DNA of 64,000 nt from Streptomyces hygroscopicus (GTDB lineage Bacteria > Actinomycetota > Actinomycetes > Streptomycetales > Streptomycetaceae), in NCBI GenBank assembly GCA_002021875.1, contig CP018627.1, forward strand, positions 3,782,001-3,846,000. Reading direction: 5' to 3'. Of this stretch, positions 17,018 through 25,629 are shown one piece after another; the first letter of the stretch is position 1; each line of letters starts with the position of its first letter. The notes below the pieces were generated by a model, which was given only the letters and a program-made list of their open reading frames with translations, did no database searches and had not been told where the DNA came from. Both the position numbers and the translations under genes were made by a program.

Positions 17018-19636
17018 TCAGGAAGCCACCGGCGCCATCTTGTCGACGATGCCGGGGTGAGCGTCCATCCACTTCTGAACGCCCTTCTCCTCGTTGCCCT
17101 TACCGGCGTCCTGGATGGCCGCCTCCAGGCTCCCGAGTTCCTTCTCGGTCATGTGCCACTTCTTGAGCCACCCGTTGAACTCGGGGAACTTCTCCGGGAA
17201 GGACTTGTTGGCGAGCGTATGGAGCTGGTTGCTGGCCCCGAACGACTGCTTCGGGTCGGCCAGCTTGGTGAGCTTGTACTTGCTGTACGCCCAGTGCGGG
17301 GACCACAGGACGACGGCCACCGGCTCCTGCTTGGCGTACGAGCGCTCCAGCTGCGCCAGCATCGCCGGCGAGGAGCCGTCGCTGACCTGGTACTCCTTGT
17401 CCAGGCCGTACGCCTTCAGCACCTTGCTCTTGAGTATCTTCATCTCGCCGGTGCCCGGCTCGATGCCGATGATCTTCCCCTTGAAGGTGGACGACTTGCC
17501 CTTCAGGTCCGCCAGCGACTTCACGTCCTTGACGTAGGACGGCACCGCGATCTCCAGGGAGGTCTTGTCGTACCACGACCCGACGTCGACCAGATTCTTC
17601 TTGTATCTGTCCCAGTACTGTTTCTGGGCGACCGGTAGCCAGCCGTCGAACTCGACATCGACCTGCCCGGTGCTCATTCCGGTGAACATGGAGCCGACGT
17701 CGTACTGCTTGATCGACGGCTTGTAGCCACGCCGCTCGAGGACGTTCTTCCACAGGTAGGTGGTGGCGACGTCCTCGTCCCACGGGAAGTAGCCGATCTT
17801 CGGCGCGGCTCCGGCGTCCTTGCCCTTCTGCTCGCCGCCGGGCACCGGGGCCAGCTTGTTGACCAGGCTGGGGTTCTTCTTGAGCCAGGCGCGCACGCCC
17901 TCCTGCTCCTTGCCCTTACCGGCGTCCTGGATCGCCGCCTCCAGGCTGGTGAGCTGCTTCTCGTCCAGCTTGAAGTTCTTGATCCACTTGGCGACCTGCG
18001 GGTTGTCCTTGGAGAAGCCCTTGCGCGCGAGGGAGTCGATGCGATCGCCCTTGCCGAAGGCGCCCTTGGGGTCCTTCAGCTTGATGAGGTTGTACTTGTT
18101 GTACGCCCAGTGCGGGGACCACAGGGTGACCGCGATCGGCTCCTGCTTGGCGTAGGAGCGGTCCAGCTGGGAGAGCATGGCCGCGGTGGAGCCCTTGACC
18201 AGGGAGAAGTTCTTGTTCAGGCCGTAGCCCGGCATGACCTTGTCCTGCATCAGCTTCATCTCACCGGCACCGGGCTCGATGCCGACGATCTTCTTCTTGA
18301 AGGTGCCGGACTTCTTCTCCAGGTCCTCCAGGGTCTTGACGCCCTTGACGTACGAGGGCACCGCGACCTCCAGGGAGGTGGGGCCGTACCAGGAGCCGAG
18401 GTTCTCCAGCTTGTCCTTGTACTTCGCCCAGTACGAGGCGTGGGTGGTGGGCAGCCAGGAGTCCGTCTCGAAGTCGATGTTGCCCGCGGCCATACCGGTG
18501 TACAGCGCGCCGACGTCGTACGACTGGACCTTGGGCTTGAAGCCGCGCTGCTCCAGGAGCTCCTTCCACAGGAAGGTGGAGGCGACGCCCTCGTCCCAGT
18601 TGATGTAGCCGATGTTGACCGACTGGCCCTTGCCGACGTTGGCGGAGACCTCGGGTCCCTTTTCGTCGTCGCCGAACATGCTCATGCCGCCGGCGACGAG
18701 TGCCAGGACGACGACGCCGACCATGGCGACGGAGGTCGCGGGGCGCCAGTGCAGCACCTTGAGGCCGCTGACCGCCTTGGCCTTCTCCTTGGCCAGCGCA
18801 CGGCGGGCCAGCGGGGAGACGCGCTGGTTGAGCGCGCTGGTCATCCGGTCCAGGTACATGGCCAGGATGACCACCGCGATACCGCCCTCGAAGCCCATGG
18901 CGACGTCGACGGAGCTGATCGCCTGGAAGACGGTGGAGCCCAGGCCCTCGGCGCCGACCATGCCGGCGATGACGACCATGGACAGCGCCAGCATGATCAC
19001 CTGGTTGACGCCCGCCATGATGGTGGGCAGGGCCAGCGGGAGCTGGACGCGCAGGAGGGTGCGGCGCGGATGGGTGCCGAAGGCGTCGGCCGCCTCGACC
19101 AGCTCCGCATCCACCTGCCGGATGCCCAGTTCCGTCATGCGGACGCCCGGGGGCATCGAGAAGATGACGGTGGCGACGACGCCGGGGACCACCCCGAGGC
19201 CGAAGAAGAAGATGCCGGGGATCAGGTAGACGAAGGCGGGCATCGTCTGCATGAAGTCCAGCACCGGGCGGATCACGGCGCTCACCGCGCGGTTGCGCGA
19301 GGCCCAGATGCCCAGCGGCACCGCGAACACGATGGTGATCACACCGGCGACCAGCACCAGTGCGAGGGTGTTCATCGCCTCGCCCCACAACTCGATCGAG
19401 TCGATGAGGGCGAATCCCAGGAAGGCGAGCACGGCGGGCAGCAGCCCGCGCAGCCACCAGGCGAGCAGCGCCAGGATGCCCGCGAACAGCAGCGGCTCGG
19501 GGCCGCTGAGCACGGTGTTCAGCCCGTCGTACATGCCCTGGACGACGCTGGAGATGAAATCGAAGAGCCAGCTCAGATTGTCTCGGAGCCAGTTGACGCC
19601 GGAGTTGATCCAGTCGCCGAGCTGAAGTCTAGGCAC
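17018..19636 (-). CDS. glycine betaine ABC permease fused to two substrate-binding domains
   Basis: 872 residues. Residues about 1-290 are a ProW/OpuAB-type permease with hydrophobic helices and the EAA-like loop VEAADAFGTHPRRTLLRVQLP. A further membrane segment near 305-325 leads into two tandem OpuAC-type binding domains outside the cell. Domain one begins VNIGYINWDEGVASTFLWK and domain two IGYFPWDEDVATTYLWK. Both share FETDSWLP or VEFDGWLP, SYAKQEP and LWSPHWAYNKYNL-like segments with the tryptophans that cage quaternary amines. The transporter takes up betaine or proline for osmoprotection. Permease-receptor fusions (OpuABC) are known; the duplicated receptor is less usual. GTG 19636 overlaps the stop of the ATPase gene by 8 bp, so translation is coupled. 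Confidence 0.93.
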   Translation of the reverse strand: MPRLQLGDWINSGVNWLRDNLSWLFDFISSVVQGMYDGLNTVLSGPEPLLFAGILALLAWWLRGLLPAVLAFLGFALIDSIELWGEAMNTLALVLVAGVITIVFAVPLGIWASRNRAVSAVIRPVLDFMQTMPAFVYLIPGIFFFGLGVVPGVVATVIFSMPPGVRMTELGIRQVDAELVEAADAFGTHPRRTLLRVQLPLALPTIMAGVNQVIMLALSMVVIAGMVGAEGLGSTVFQAISSVDVAMGFEGGIAVVILAMYLDRMTSALNQRVSPLARRALAKEKAKAVSGLKVLHWRPATSVAMVGVVVLALVAGGMSMFGDDEKGPEVSANVGKGQSVNIGYINWDEGVASTFLWKELLEQRGFKPKVQSYDVGALYTGMAAGNIDFETDSWLPTTHASYWAKYKDKLENLGSWYGPTSLEVAVPSYVKGVKTLEDLEKKSGTFKKKIVGIEPGAGEMKLMQDKVMPGYGLNKNFSLVKGSTAAMLSQLDRSYAKQEPIAVTLWSPHWAYNKYNLIKLKDPKGAFGKGDRIDSLARKGFSKDNPQVAKWIKNFKLDEKQLTSLEAAIQDAGKGKEQEGVRAWLKKNPSLVNKLAPVPGGEQKGKDAGAAPKIGYFPWDEDVATTYLWKNVLERRGYKPSIKQYDVGSMFTGMSTGQVDVEFDGWLPVAQKQYWDRYKKNLVDVGSWYDKTSLEIAVPSYVKDVKSLADLKGKSSTFKGKIIGIEPGTGEMKILKSKVLKAYGLDKEYQVSDGSSPAMLAQLERSYAKQEPVAVVLWSPHWAYSKYKLTKLADPKQSFGASNQLHTLANKSFPEKFPEFNGWLKKWHMTEKELGSLEAAIQDAGKGNEEKGVQKWMDAHPGIVDKMAPVAS

Positions 19637-20777
19637 CGGTGATCACCTTCTTGACGGCCTGGGGCGCGTCCGGGGTGTCACCGGTCGACGGCTGCGCGCC
19701 GTCGGGTCCGGCGTCCGGCTCGCCGAGGACGGCGAGCAGCCGGGCGCGGGTGACAACGCCCACGAGCGCACCGTCGTCGTCGGTGACGGCGACCGCGACC
19801 CCGCTGAGCGAACAGGGCCGGAACAGCTCGATGATCGGCGTGGACTCGGGGACGGTGGCGGGGGCGGCCGCCAGCACGTCCTGCTCGGTGCGGAGCGTGG
19901 TGCCGTCGTCGGTCTTGCTGCCCAGCGCCTCGCTCGGTTCGGCCATGATCGCGCCGGCGGTGAGCACCCGGCTGCGGTCGACGTCCTGGGTGAAGGAGGC
20001 GACGTAGTCGTTGGCCGGGGTGACCAGGATGTCCTCGGCGGTACCGATCTGGACGATGTGGCCGTCGCGCATCACGGCGATACGGTCGCCGAGCCGCATG
20101 GCCTCGTTCAGATCGTGGGTGATGAAGACGATGGTCTTCTTGAGTCGCTTCTGCAGCTGGAGCAGCTGGTCCTGCATATCGCGCCGGATCAGCGGGTCGA
20201 GCGCGCTGAAGGACTCGTCCATCAGCAGCATGTCGGCGTCGGTGGCCAGGGCGCGGGCGAGGCCGACGCGCTGCTGCATACCGCCGGAGAGCTCATCGGG
20301 CCAGGACTTCTCCCAGCCGGCCAGGCCCACCATCTCCAGCGCCTCGGTGGCGCGCCGGATGCGCTCCTCGCGCGGCACACCCTGCACCTCGAGGCCGTAG
20401 GCGGCGTTCTCCAGCACGCTGCGGTGCGGGAAGAGGGCGAAGTGCTGGAAGACCATGCTGATCTTGCGGGACCGCACCTCGCGCAGTTCCTTGGGGCTGA
20501 GCACGGTCAGGTCGTCGTCGTCGAAGAGCACGCGTCCCGCGGTCGGCTCCAGCAGCCCGTTCAGCATGCGCAGCAGCGTGGACTTACCGGATCCGGACAG
20601 ACCCATGACGACGAAGATCTGACCCTCTTCGACGGTGAAGGAGGCATCGATGACCGCTGCTGTCGTCCCGCTCGCGCGGAGCTCTTCACGGTCCGCGCCG
20701 CTCTCGAGCTGCGCCACCGCCTCATCGGGTCGTCTGCCGAACACCTTGTATAGGCGTTCGGCTCGCAATGTCGCCAC
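19629..20777 (-). CDS. glycine betaine/proline ABC transporter ATPase (ProV/OpuAA)
   Basis: 382 residues. Walker A is GLSGSGKST, the signature is [15 protein letters not shown], and Walker B is [11 protein letters not shown], in the order of the ProV family, which includes the N-terminal YKVFG segment. After the ATPase domain, the C-terminal third resembles paired CBS modules ([36 protein letters not shown]), which sense ionic strength or nucleotides in this family. I chose GTG 20777, spaced 5 bp from GAGAGG; an in-frame GTG at 20783 overlaps that site. It is the first gene of the betaine operon, and its leader contains an intrinsic terminator and an 8-bp dyad. Confidence 0.93.
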   Translation of the reverse strand: MATLRAERLYKVFGRRPDEAVAQLESGADREELRASGTTAAVIDASFTVEEGQIFVVMGLSGSGKSTLLRMLNGLLEPTAGRVLFDDDDLTVLSPKELREVRSRKISMVFQHFALFPHRSVLENAAYGLEVQGVPREERIRRATEALEMVGLAGWEKSWPDELSGGMQQRVGLARALATDADMLLMDESFSALDPLIRRDMQDQLLQLQKRLKKTIVFITHDLNEAMRLGDRIAVMRDGHIVQIGTAEDILVTPANDYVASFTQDVDRSRVLTAGAIMAEPSEALGSKTDDGTTLRTEQDVLAAAPATVPESTPIIELFRPCSLSGVAVAVTDDDGALVGVVTRARLLAVLGEPDAGPDGAQPSTGDTPDAPQAVKKVITGA

Positions 20778-20798
20778 ATGCACCTCTCAGATCGCACC

Positions 20799-20832
20799 AA
20801 AAAACGACCCGCCACCCCCGCCGGCGGGTCGT
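20799..20832 (-). terminator. intrinsic terminator in betaine operon leader (attenuator candidate)
   Basis: On the minus strand a perfect 10-bp stem (20832-20823 with 20813-20804) and 9-nt loop is followed directly by six T residues. It lies only about 27 nt before the GTG start of the ProV gene and upstream of its ribosome site. A transcript from the leader must read through it, as in attenuation or a riboswitch. Confidence 0.7.
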
Positions 20833-20915
20833 GGAGCGGCACGGCATCGGACCGCGGACCGCCGCAATAGTTGAAGTACTGAACGGGTTCGCTCCGGGGG
20901 CGCGCCTGCCCTGAT

Positions 20916-20937
20916 CCGTTTGGCGTAAACCAAACGG
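20916..20937. promoter_or_regulatory. 8-bp inverted repeat, probable operator
   Basis: CCGTTTGG-CGTAAA-CCAAACGG is a perfect dyad with a 6-bp spacer. It lies between the divergent betaine operon and exonuclease genes, near a possible minus-strand -10 (TAATGT, 20955-20950). The binding regulator is unknown. Confidence 0.5.
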
Positions 20938-20994
20938 TGATCCAGCTCACATTATCCCAGGAGTTCTGTCCTTCGGGTAGTGCATGATCGGGGG

Positions 20995-21921
20995 GTGACG
21001 CGACGCCTGATGCTCCTCGACACCGCCTCCCTCTACTTCCGGGCCTATTTCGGAGTGCCGGATTCGGTCCGGGCTCCCGACGGTACGCCGGTGAACGCCG
21101 TGCGCGGACTCCTCGACTTCATCGCCCGGCTCGTCCAGGACCACCGCCCGGACGACCTGGTGGCCTGCATGGACTTCGACTGGCGCCCGGCCTGGCGGGT
21201 CGCGCTGATCCCCACGTACAAGGCCCACCGGGTCGCCGAGGAGGCCCCGGAGGGCGCCGGGGTGGACCAGGAGGAGGTGCCGGACACCCTCTCCCCGCAG
21301 GTCCCGGTGATCGACGAGGTGCTCGACGCGATCGGCATCGCGCGGGTGGGCGCCGCGGGCTACGAGGCCGACGATGTGATCGGCACGCTCACGGGTCGGG
21401 CGAGCGGCCCGGTCGACATCGTCACCGGCGACCGCGATCTGTTCCAGCTGGTGGACGACGAGCGCGGGGTGCGGGTGCTCTACCCCGTCAAGGGCGTGGG
21501 CACGCTGCAGCTGGTCGACGAGTCCTACGTACGCGAGAAGTACGGGGTCGACGGCCGGGGGTACGTGGATCTGGCGCTGCTGCGCGGCGACCCCAGCGAC
21601 GGGCTGCCGGGGGTGCCCGGCGTCGGCGAGAAGACCGCCGCCAAGCTGCTGGCCGCCCATGGCGACCTGGCCGGGATCATGGCCGCGGTCGACGACCCCG
21701 CCGCCAAGCTGACCCCGACCCAGCGCAAGCGGCTGGACGAGGCGCGGCCATATATCGAGGTCGCCCCGAAGGTGGTGCGGGTCGCCTCGGATGTGGCGCT
21801 GCCGGCCTTCGATCCGGCGCTGCCGCGGTCACCGCGCGACCCCGGGGCCGTGGAGGCGCTGGCGGAACGGTGGGGATTGGGCGGATCTTTGCGCAGATTG
21901 CTGTCCACTCTCGAAGGGTGA
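20995..21921 (+). CDS. 5'-3' exonuclease / flap-endonuclease-like protein
   Basis: 308 residues with the PIN-like nuclease fold of the 5'-3' exonuclease domain of DNA polymerase I. It shows LMLLDTASLYFRAYFG with the first acidic residue, CMDFDWRPAWR, YEADDVIGTL with the central acidic pair, VDIVTGDRDLFQLVDD, and the helix-three-turn-helix LRGDPSDGLPGVPGVGEKTAAKLL. Such stand-alone proteins remove RNA primers or flaps. The start is uncertain: GTG 20980, GTG 20995 and ATG 21010 are all in frame. I chose 20995 because the family usually begins just before RRLMLLD. It is transcribed away from the betaine operon, and its stop lies 4 bp before the iron box of the next gene. Confidence 0.87.
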   Translation: MTRRLMLLDTASLYFRAYFGVPDSVRAPDGTPVNAVRGLLDFIARLVQDHRPDDLVACMDFDWRPAWRVALIPTYKAHRVAEEAPEGAGVDQEEVPDTLSPQVPVIDEVLDAIGIARVGAAGYEADDVIGTLTGRASGPVDIVTGDRDLFQLVDDERGVRVLYPVKGVGTLQLVDESYVREKYGVDGRGYVDLALLRGDPSDGLPGVPGVGEKTAAKLLAAHGDLAGIMAAVDDPAAKLTPTQRKRLDEARPYIEVAPKVVRVASDVALPAFDPALPRSPRDPGAVEALAERWGLGGSLRRLLSTLEG

Positions 21922-21925
21922 GCTG

Positions 21926-21945
21926 TTAGGTTAGGTATACCTAAC
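21926..21945 (+). promoter_or_regulatory. iron box (DmdR1/IdeR-type operator)
   Basis: TTAGGTTAGGTATACCTAA (21926-21944) matches the 19-bp consensus bound by iron-loaded DmdR1/IdeR repressors. It contains the 16-bp perfect palindrome at 21930-21945. It lies 23 bp before the siderophore-interacting protein gene, which should therefore be induced by iron starvation. Confidence 0.9.
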
Positions 21946-21967
21946 TCTAGTTGATCAGGGAGCTGCC

Positions 21968-22849
21968 ATGGCGGACCGTCCGGCCCGTAAGACGCGCACG
22001 CCGCATCGCGCACAGGTGGTGCGCACCGACCGGCTGACCCCGCACATGGTGCGGGTCGTCCTGGGCGGCGACGGCCTCGCCGACTTCCACGTGGGCGAGT
22101 GCACCGATCACTACATCAAGCTGCTCTTCCCGACCGGGGGCGCCACCTACCCCGAGCCGTTCGACCTGGAGCGGATCCGCGCCGACTTCCCGCGCGAGCA
22201 GTGGCCGGTCACCCGGACGTACACAGTCCGCGCCTGGGATCCGGCGGCCCGCGAATTGACGGTGGACTTCGTGACCCATGGCGACGAGGGGCTGGCCGGG
22301 CCGTGGGCCTCCCAGGTCCAGCCGGGCGAGGAGATTCACTTCATGGGACCGGGCGGCGCCTACGCCCCGGGCGCCGAGGCCGACTGGCATCTGCTCGCGG
22401 GGGACGAGAGCGCGCTGCCCGCGATCGCCGCCGCGCTGGAGCGGCTCACCGACAGCCGGGCGAGTGGCGCGGCCGAGGTGCCGGTGCACGCCTTCATCGA
22501 GGTGGCGGACGAGGCGGAGGAGCTCAAGCTCACCGTGCCCGAGGGGGTCCGGGTGAGCTGGCTGCACCGGGGCGCCGCACCGGTCGGCGAGGCGCTGGTG
22601 GCGGCCGTCCGGGGGCTGGAGTTCCCGCCCGGGCAGGTGCACGCCTTCGTCCACGGCGAGGCGGGCTTCGTGAAGGAGATCCGCCGCCATCTGCGCCTGG
22701 AGCACCAGATCCCGCGCGAGTGGCTGTCCATCTCCGGTTACTGGCGGCGCGGCCATGACGAGGACGGCTGGCAGGCGTCCAAGCGGGAGTGGAACCAGCA
22801 GGTCGAGGCGGAGCAGGAGAAGGCGCGGCCCGAGGAGGCCGCGGCGTAG
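21968..22849 (+). CDS. siderophore-interacting protein (FAD/NAD(P)H ferric reductase)
   Basis: 293 residues of the ViuB/SIP family, which reduce ferric siderophores in the cytosol to release iron. The N-terminal FAD-binding barrel shows HMVRVVLGG, DHYIKLLFP and the flavin motif RTYTVRAWD. The C-terminal NAD(P)H-binding part has WHLLAGDESALPAIAAALE and VHAFVHGEAGFVKEIRRHL, and the family ending WLSISGYWRRGHDEDGWQ. The start ATG 21968 is 6 bp from AGGGAG. The iron box just upstream supports iron-regulated expression. It is monocistronic, with a strong terminator at 22874-22903. Confidence 0.93.
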   Translation: MADRPARKTRTPHRAQVVRTDRLTPHMVRVVLGGDGLADFHVGECTDHYIKLLFPTGGATYPEPFDLERIRADFPREQWPVTRTYTVRAWDPAARELTVDFVTHGDEGLAGPWASQVQPGEEIHFMGPGGAYAPGAEADWHLLAGDESALPAIAAALERLTDSRASGAAEVPVHAFIEVADEAEELKLTVPEGVRVSWLHRGAAPVGEALVAAVRGLEFPPGQVHAFVHGEAGFVKEIRRHLRLEHQIPREWLSISGYWRRGHDEDGWQASKREWNQQVEAEQEKARPEEAAA

Positions 22850-22873
22850 GGGACGCGGCGCGTACGACCATCA

Positions 22874-22903
22874 GGCCCCGGCCGGGAGCATCCGGCCGGG
22901 GCC
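22874..22903 (+). terminator. hairpin terminator of SIP gene
   Basis: A 12-bp perfect stem (22874-22885 with 22892-22903) and 6-nt loop, 25 bp past the stop codon. Confidence 0.8.
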
Positions 22904-22911
22904 GTTGTGTA

Positions 22912-22966
22912 TTCCGGCGCGTGTTCCGGCGCGTGTTCCGGCGCGTGTTCCGGCGCGTGTTCCGGC
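22912..22966. repeat. 12-bp tandem repeat, four copies plus part
   Basis: TTCCGGCGCGTG repeats exactly at 22912, 22924, 22936 and 22948, with a partial unit at 22960. It lies just after the SIP terminator and does not code. The following gap to 23404 is described under the promoter at 23047. Confidence 0.9.
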
Positions 22967-23046
22967 CCCAGCAGGCACGGCAGAGTACCGGCGTCGATCC
23001 GGCGACGGAGAGCGCACTCCGGCTCACGGAAGATGACTGCGAATCC

Positions 23047-23077
23047 TTGACATATCGTCATATGAGCTCCGCATACG
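23047..23077 (+). promoter_or_regulatory. possible promoter of the IPT gene pair
   Basis: TTGACA (23047-23052) and CATACG (23072-23077) are 19 bp apart in a locally AT-rich stretch that also holds the dyad CATAT-CGTC-ATATG (23051-23064). It is about 330 bp before the first IPT gene, so a long leader would result. Nothing else is evident in that gap. Confidence 0.35.
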
Positions 23078-23403
23078 CCTTTTTCGCACCTTCCGCATCT
23101 ATCGCTCTTTTGGTTCACTCACAACGAGCGAGAGTTCCGGCACCGCAGTAGATCTCGGCGCCGACCACTTCTCCGCACGACTCGCCCTACTGCGGCCGGC
23201 CCCCAGGCACGAGTCACTCTCAAGTCGCCATCACCGGTCATGCCGTCTCCACTGAACGCCGTGGCGTTCCGGGCCCGTGGGGTCCATCTCTCCCCACCCC
23301 TCTCTACGGCGGAACCCGGTGCGGTCAACGGCCGCGTTGCCCATCCCTCCCGCTTCCGGCACACCCACACACCAGAGCAGGACGATCGAACAGGAGAAAC
23401 CTC

Positions 23404-24186
23404 ATGCCCATCACCTCCCTCACCCCCAGCCAGGGCACGATCGGCACCAGCGTCAGCATCAACGGCACGGCGCTGGGCACCACCGTCTCGGTGAACTTCG
23501 GCGGCGCCGTCGTCAGTCCGGCGACGGTCTCCAGCACCCTGGTCACCTTCGTGGTTCCCGCCACCGCGCCGTGCTCGGGCCAGGTCTTGGTCAGCACCAA
23601 CCTGTCGAACGGCACCAGGACCAACGCGGTGCCGTTCTTCGTCATCGCGAGGCCGACGACCACAGGGCTGAGCGCGACCTGCCTGCCCGCCGCCGGTGGT
23701 GCGCTCACGGTCTTCGGCACCGGCTTCGCGGCCGGGGGCACCGTCAACGTGGGCGCCCTCACCCCAGTCGCGTTCGCCGCCGGCGGCAGCAACACCTCGG
23801 TCACCGTCACCGCTCCGGCTCACGCACCGGCCGGCTGCTTCGACAGCCAGGGGGTCACGGTCACCACGGCCGGCGGCACGGGCACCGCGGGCACCACCCT
23901 GGTCGACTACTACAACGCGCCGTCTCTGACCGCCGCCACGCTGTCCCCCGCCACGGGCCCGGCGGGGACCGAGACCACCATCTCCGGCGCCACCTGCCTC
24001 ATCGGCGTCACCGACATCACGTTCACCGACTCGGCGGCCACCGTCTTCGCGGGCCTGCCCTTCACCCCCATCGACGCCACCTCCCTCGTCACCGCGGTGC
24101 CCGACGCGGCGGCCGCGGGCGCCGGAGCCTTCACGGTCACCACATGTGGTGGCACATCCGGCCCCGCCGCCTTCACGGTCGCCTGA
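23404..24186 (+). CDS. IPT/TIG-repeat protein, three domains
   Basis: 260 residues built of three immunoglobulin-like IPT/TIG domains. They begin near residue 4 (ITSLTPSQGTIGTSVSINGTALG), 84 (TTGLSATCLPAAGGALTVFGTGF) and 178 (LTAATLSPATGPAGTETTISGATC). Each ends in a VPF- or AAF-type strand. Unlike typical cell-surface IPT proteins there is no signal peptide or anchor, so export, if any, would need another route. Six cysteines, two per domain, could form disulphides. The ribosome site AGGAGA lies about 8 bp before ATG 23404. The next gene encodes a five-domain paralogue. IPT domains bind proteins, sugars or DNA, and no specific role can be assigned. Confidence 0.85.
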   Translation: MPITSLTPSQGTIGTSVSINGTALGTTVSVNFGGAVVSPATVSSTLVTFVVPATAPCSGQVLVSTNLSNGTRTNAVPFFVIARPTTTGLSATCLPAAGGALTVFGTGFAAGGTVNVGALTPVAFAAGGSNTSVTVTAPAHAPAGCFDSQGVTVTTAGGTGTAGTTLVDYYNAPSLTAATLSPATGPAGTETTISGATCLIGVTDITFTDSAATVFAGLPFTPIDATSLVTAVPDAAAAGAGAFTVTTCGGTSGPAAFTVA

Positions 24187-24343
24187 TCCACCGACCGTGG
24201 CCGGGTAGGAACGACACCCCGCACGGTCCCCGCTCGGATCAACGCCGCATGGCACACGCTGAGCGCCGATCCCCCGCGCCCTGGCCGACAGCCGCCGGTC
24301 AGGGCGCGGTCGTCCTCATGGCACAAGAAGGAGAACGAGCATC

Positions 24344-25606
24344 ATGGCTCCCGTAGTGACGAGCGTGACTCCCTCTCAGGGCAATCCATCGGGGGGCACC
24401 CCCGTCACGATCAACGGTTCCGGTTTCACCGGCGCCACCGTGGTCAGGTTCGGCTCCAACCTGGCCACCAATGTGGTCGTCGTGAGCAGTACGCAGATCA
24501 CGGCCAGAACACCCGCGGGAAGCGGCACCGTGAAAGTGACGGTCACGGGACCGACGGGGACCAGCACCCAGAACGTGTTCTTCCTCTACACGACGGTCGC
24601 GGCTCCGGTGCTCACCGCGCTCAGTCCGGCCTCGGGGCCTACCAGCGGCGGCAATACGGTCACCATCACCGGCACCAACCTCACCAGCGCCACCCAGGTG
24701 CTCTTCGGCGCCAACCCCGCCACCATCCTCACCAACACCCCCACCCAAATCACCGCCACCGCCCCCGCAGGCACCAGCACCACCAACGTCACCGTCACCA
24801 CCCCAAGCGGCACCAGCAACCCCCTCACCTACACCTACACCACCATCCCCGCCCCCACCATCACCAACCTCAACCCACCCAACGGCCCCACCACCGGCGG
24901 CAACACCGTCACCATCACCGGCACCGGACTCTCAGGTGCCATCCAGGTGCTCTTCGGCGCCAACCCCGCCACCATCCTCACCAACACCCCCACCCAAATC
25001 ACCGCCACCGCACCGGCGGGGCCGCCGTCCGTGGTGAATGTGACCGTCACCACGCCGGGGGGCACCAGCAATCCGCTGCCGTACGTCTATGTCGCCGCCC
25101 CGATCGTCATCGGTGTGAGCCCACAGTTCGGTCCGGACACCGGCGGTAACACCGTCACCATCACCGGCAGCAACCTGGCCCTGGCCAGCGCCGTCAACTT
25201 CGGCCCCACCCCTGCCACCGGCTTCGCCGTGATCTCCGACAATCAGCTCACGGCGACCGCTCCCCCCGGAACCGGCACGGTCGTGGTCACCGTGACCACA
25301 CCGGGCGGCACCAGCACCTTGGGCCCCGGGAACCCGTATTACACCTACCTCGGCGCTCCGGTCATCAATACGCTCGTCCCGAACCAGGGCTCGGAGTTGG
25401 GCGGCGACTCCGTCACGATCAACGGGTCCAACCTCACGTACACCGACGCCCTGACCTTCGGGGGAACCCCGGCCTCCTTCAGCGTGCTCTCGGACACCCT
25501 GGTCGTGACGACGACGCCGACCCACGCGGCCGGAACGGTCAATGTCCAGCTCCACACCCCCGCGGGCAACAGCAACACCCTCCCCTTCACCTACGACCCG
25601 GCCTGA
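24344..25606 (+). CDS. IPT/TIG-repeat protein, five domains
   Basis: 420 residues forming five IPT/TIG domains of about 83 residues, each starting like VTSVTPSQGNPSGGTPVTINGSGF (domain one) and continuing to a PLTYTYT-type end. Domains two and three are nearly identical: 69 bp of DNA match exactly at 24694-24762 and 24943-25011. This means recent internal duplication or gene conversion. The stretch around them is strikingly rich in C and poor in G on the coding strand. There is no signal peptide, cysteine or membrane segment. The ribosome site AAGGAG precedes ATG 24344. It probably forms a unit with the three-domain gene 157 bp upstream. The ligand and location are unknown. Confidence 0.85.
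   Translation: MAPVVTSVTPSQGNPSGGTPVTINGSGFTGATVVRFGSNLATNVVVVSSTQITARTPAGSGTVKVTVTGPTGTSTQNVFFLYTTVAAPVLTALSPASGPTSGGNTVTITGTNLTSATQVLFGANPATILTNTPTQITATAPAGTSTTNVTVTTPSGTSNPLTYTYTTIPAPTITNLNPPNGPTTGGNTVTITGTGLSGAIQVLFGANPATILTNTPTQITATAPAGPPSVVNVTVTTPGGTSNPLPYVYVAAPIVIGVSPQFGPDTGGNTVTITGSNLALASAVNFGPTPATGFAVISDNQLTATAPPGTGTVVVTVTTPGGTSTLGPGNPYYTYLGAPVINTLVPNQGSELGGDSVTINGSNLTYTDALTFGGTPASFSVLSDTLVVTTTPTHAAGTVNVQLHTPAGNSNTLPFTYDPA
24694..25011 (+). repeat. 69-bp exact direct repeat within IPT gene
   Basis: 24694-24762 and 24943-25011 are identical, spaced by 249 bp (83 codons, one IPT domain). Flanking parts of the two domains are also close. Confidence 0.9.
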
Positions 25607-25629
25607 GCCCACCGAAGTGCGCGACAGGC

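Noticed and set aside
18110..19642. Plus-strand open frame rich in Asp, Gly and His opposite the betaine permease
   Set aside because: Antisense shadow; the composition merely reflects complementary hydrophobic codons.
20784..20990. ydaO/c-di-AMP riboswitch in the betaine leader
   Set aside because: The conserved ydaO sequence blocks are not visible; only a terminator hairpin and a dyad can be supported.
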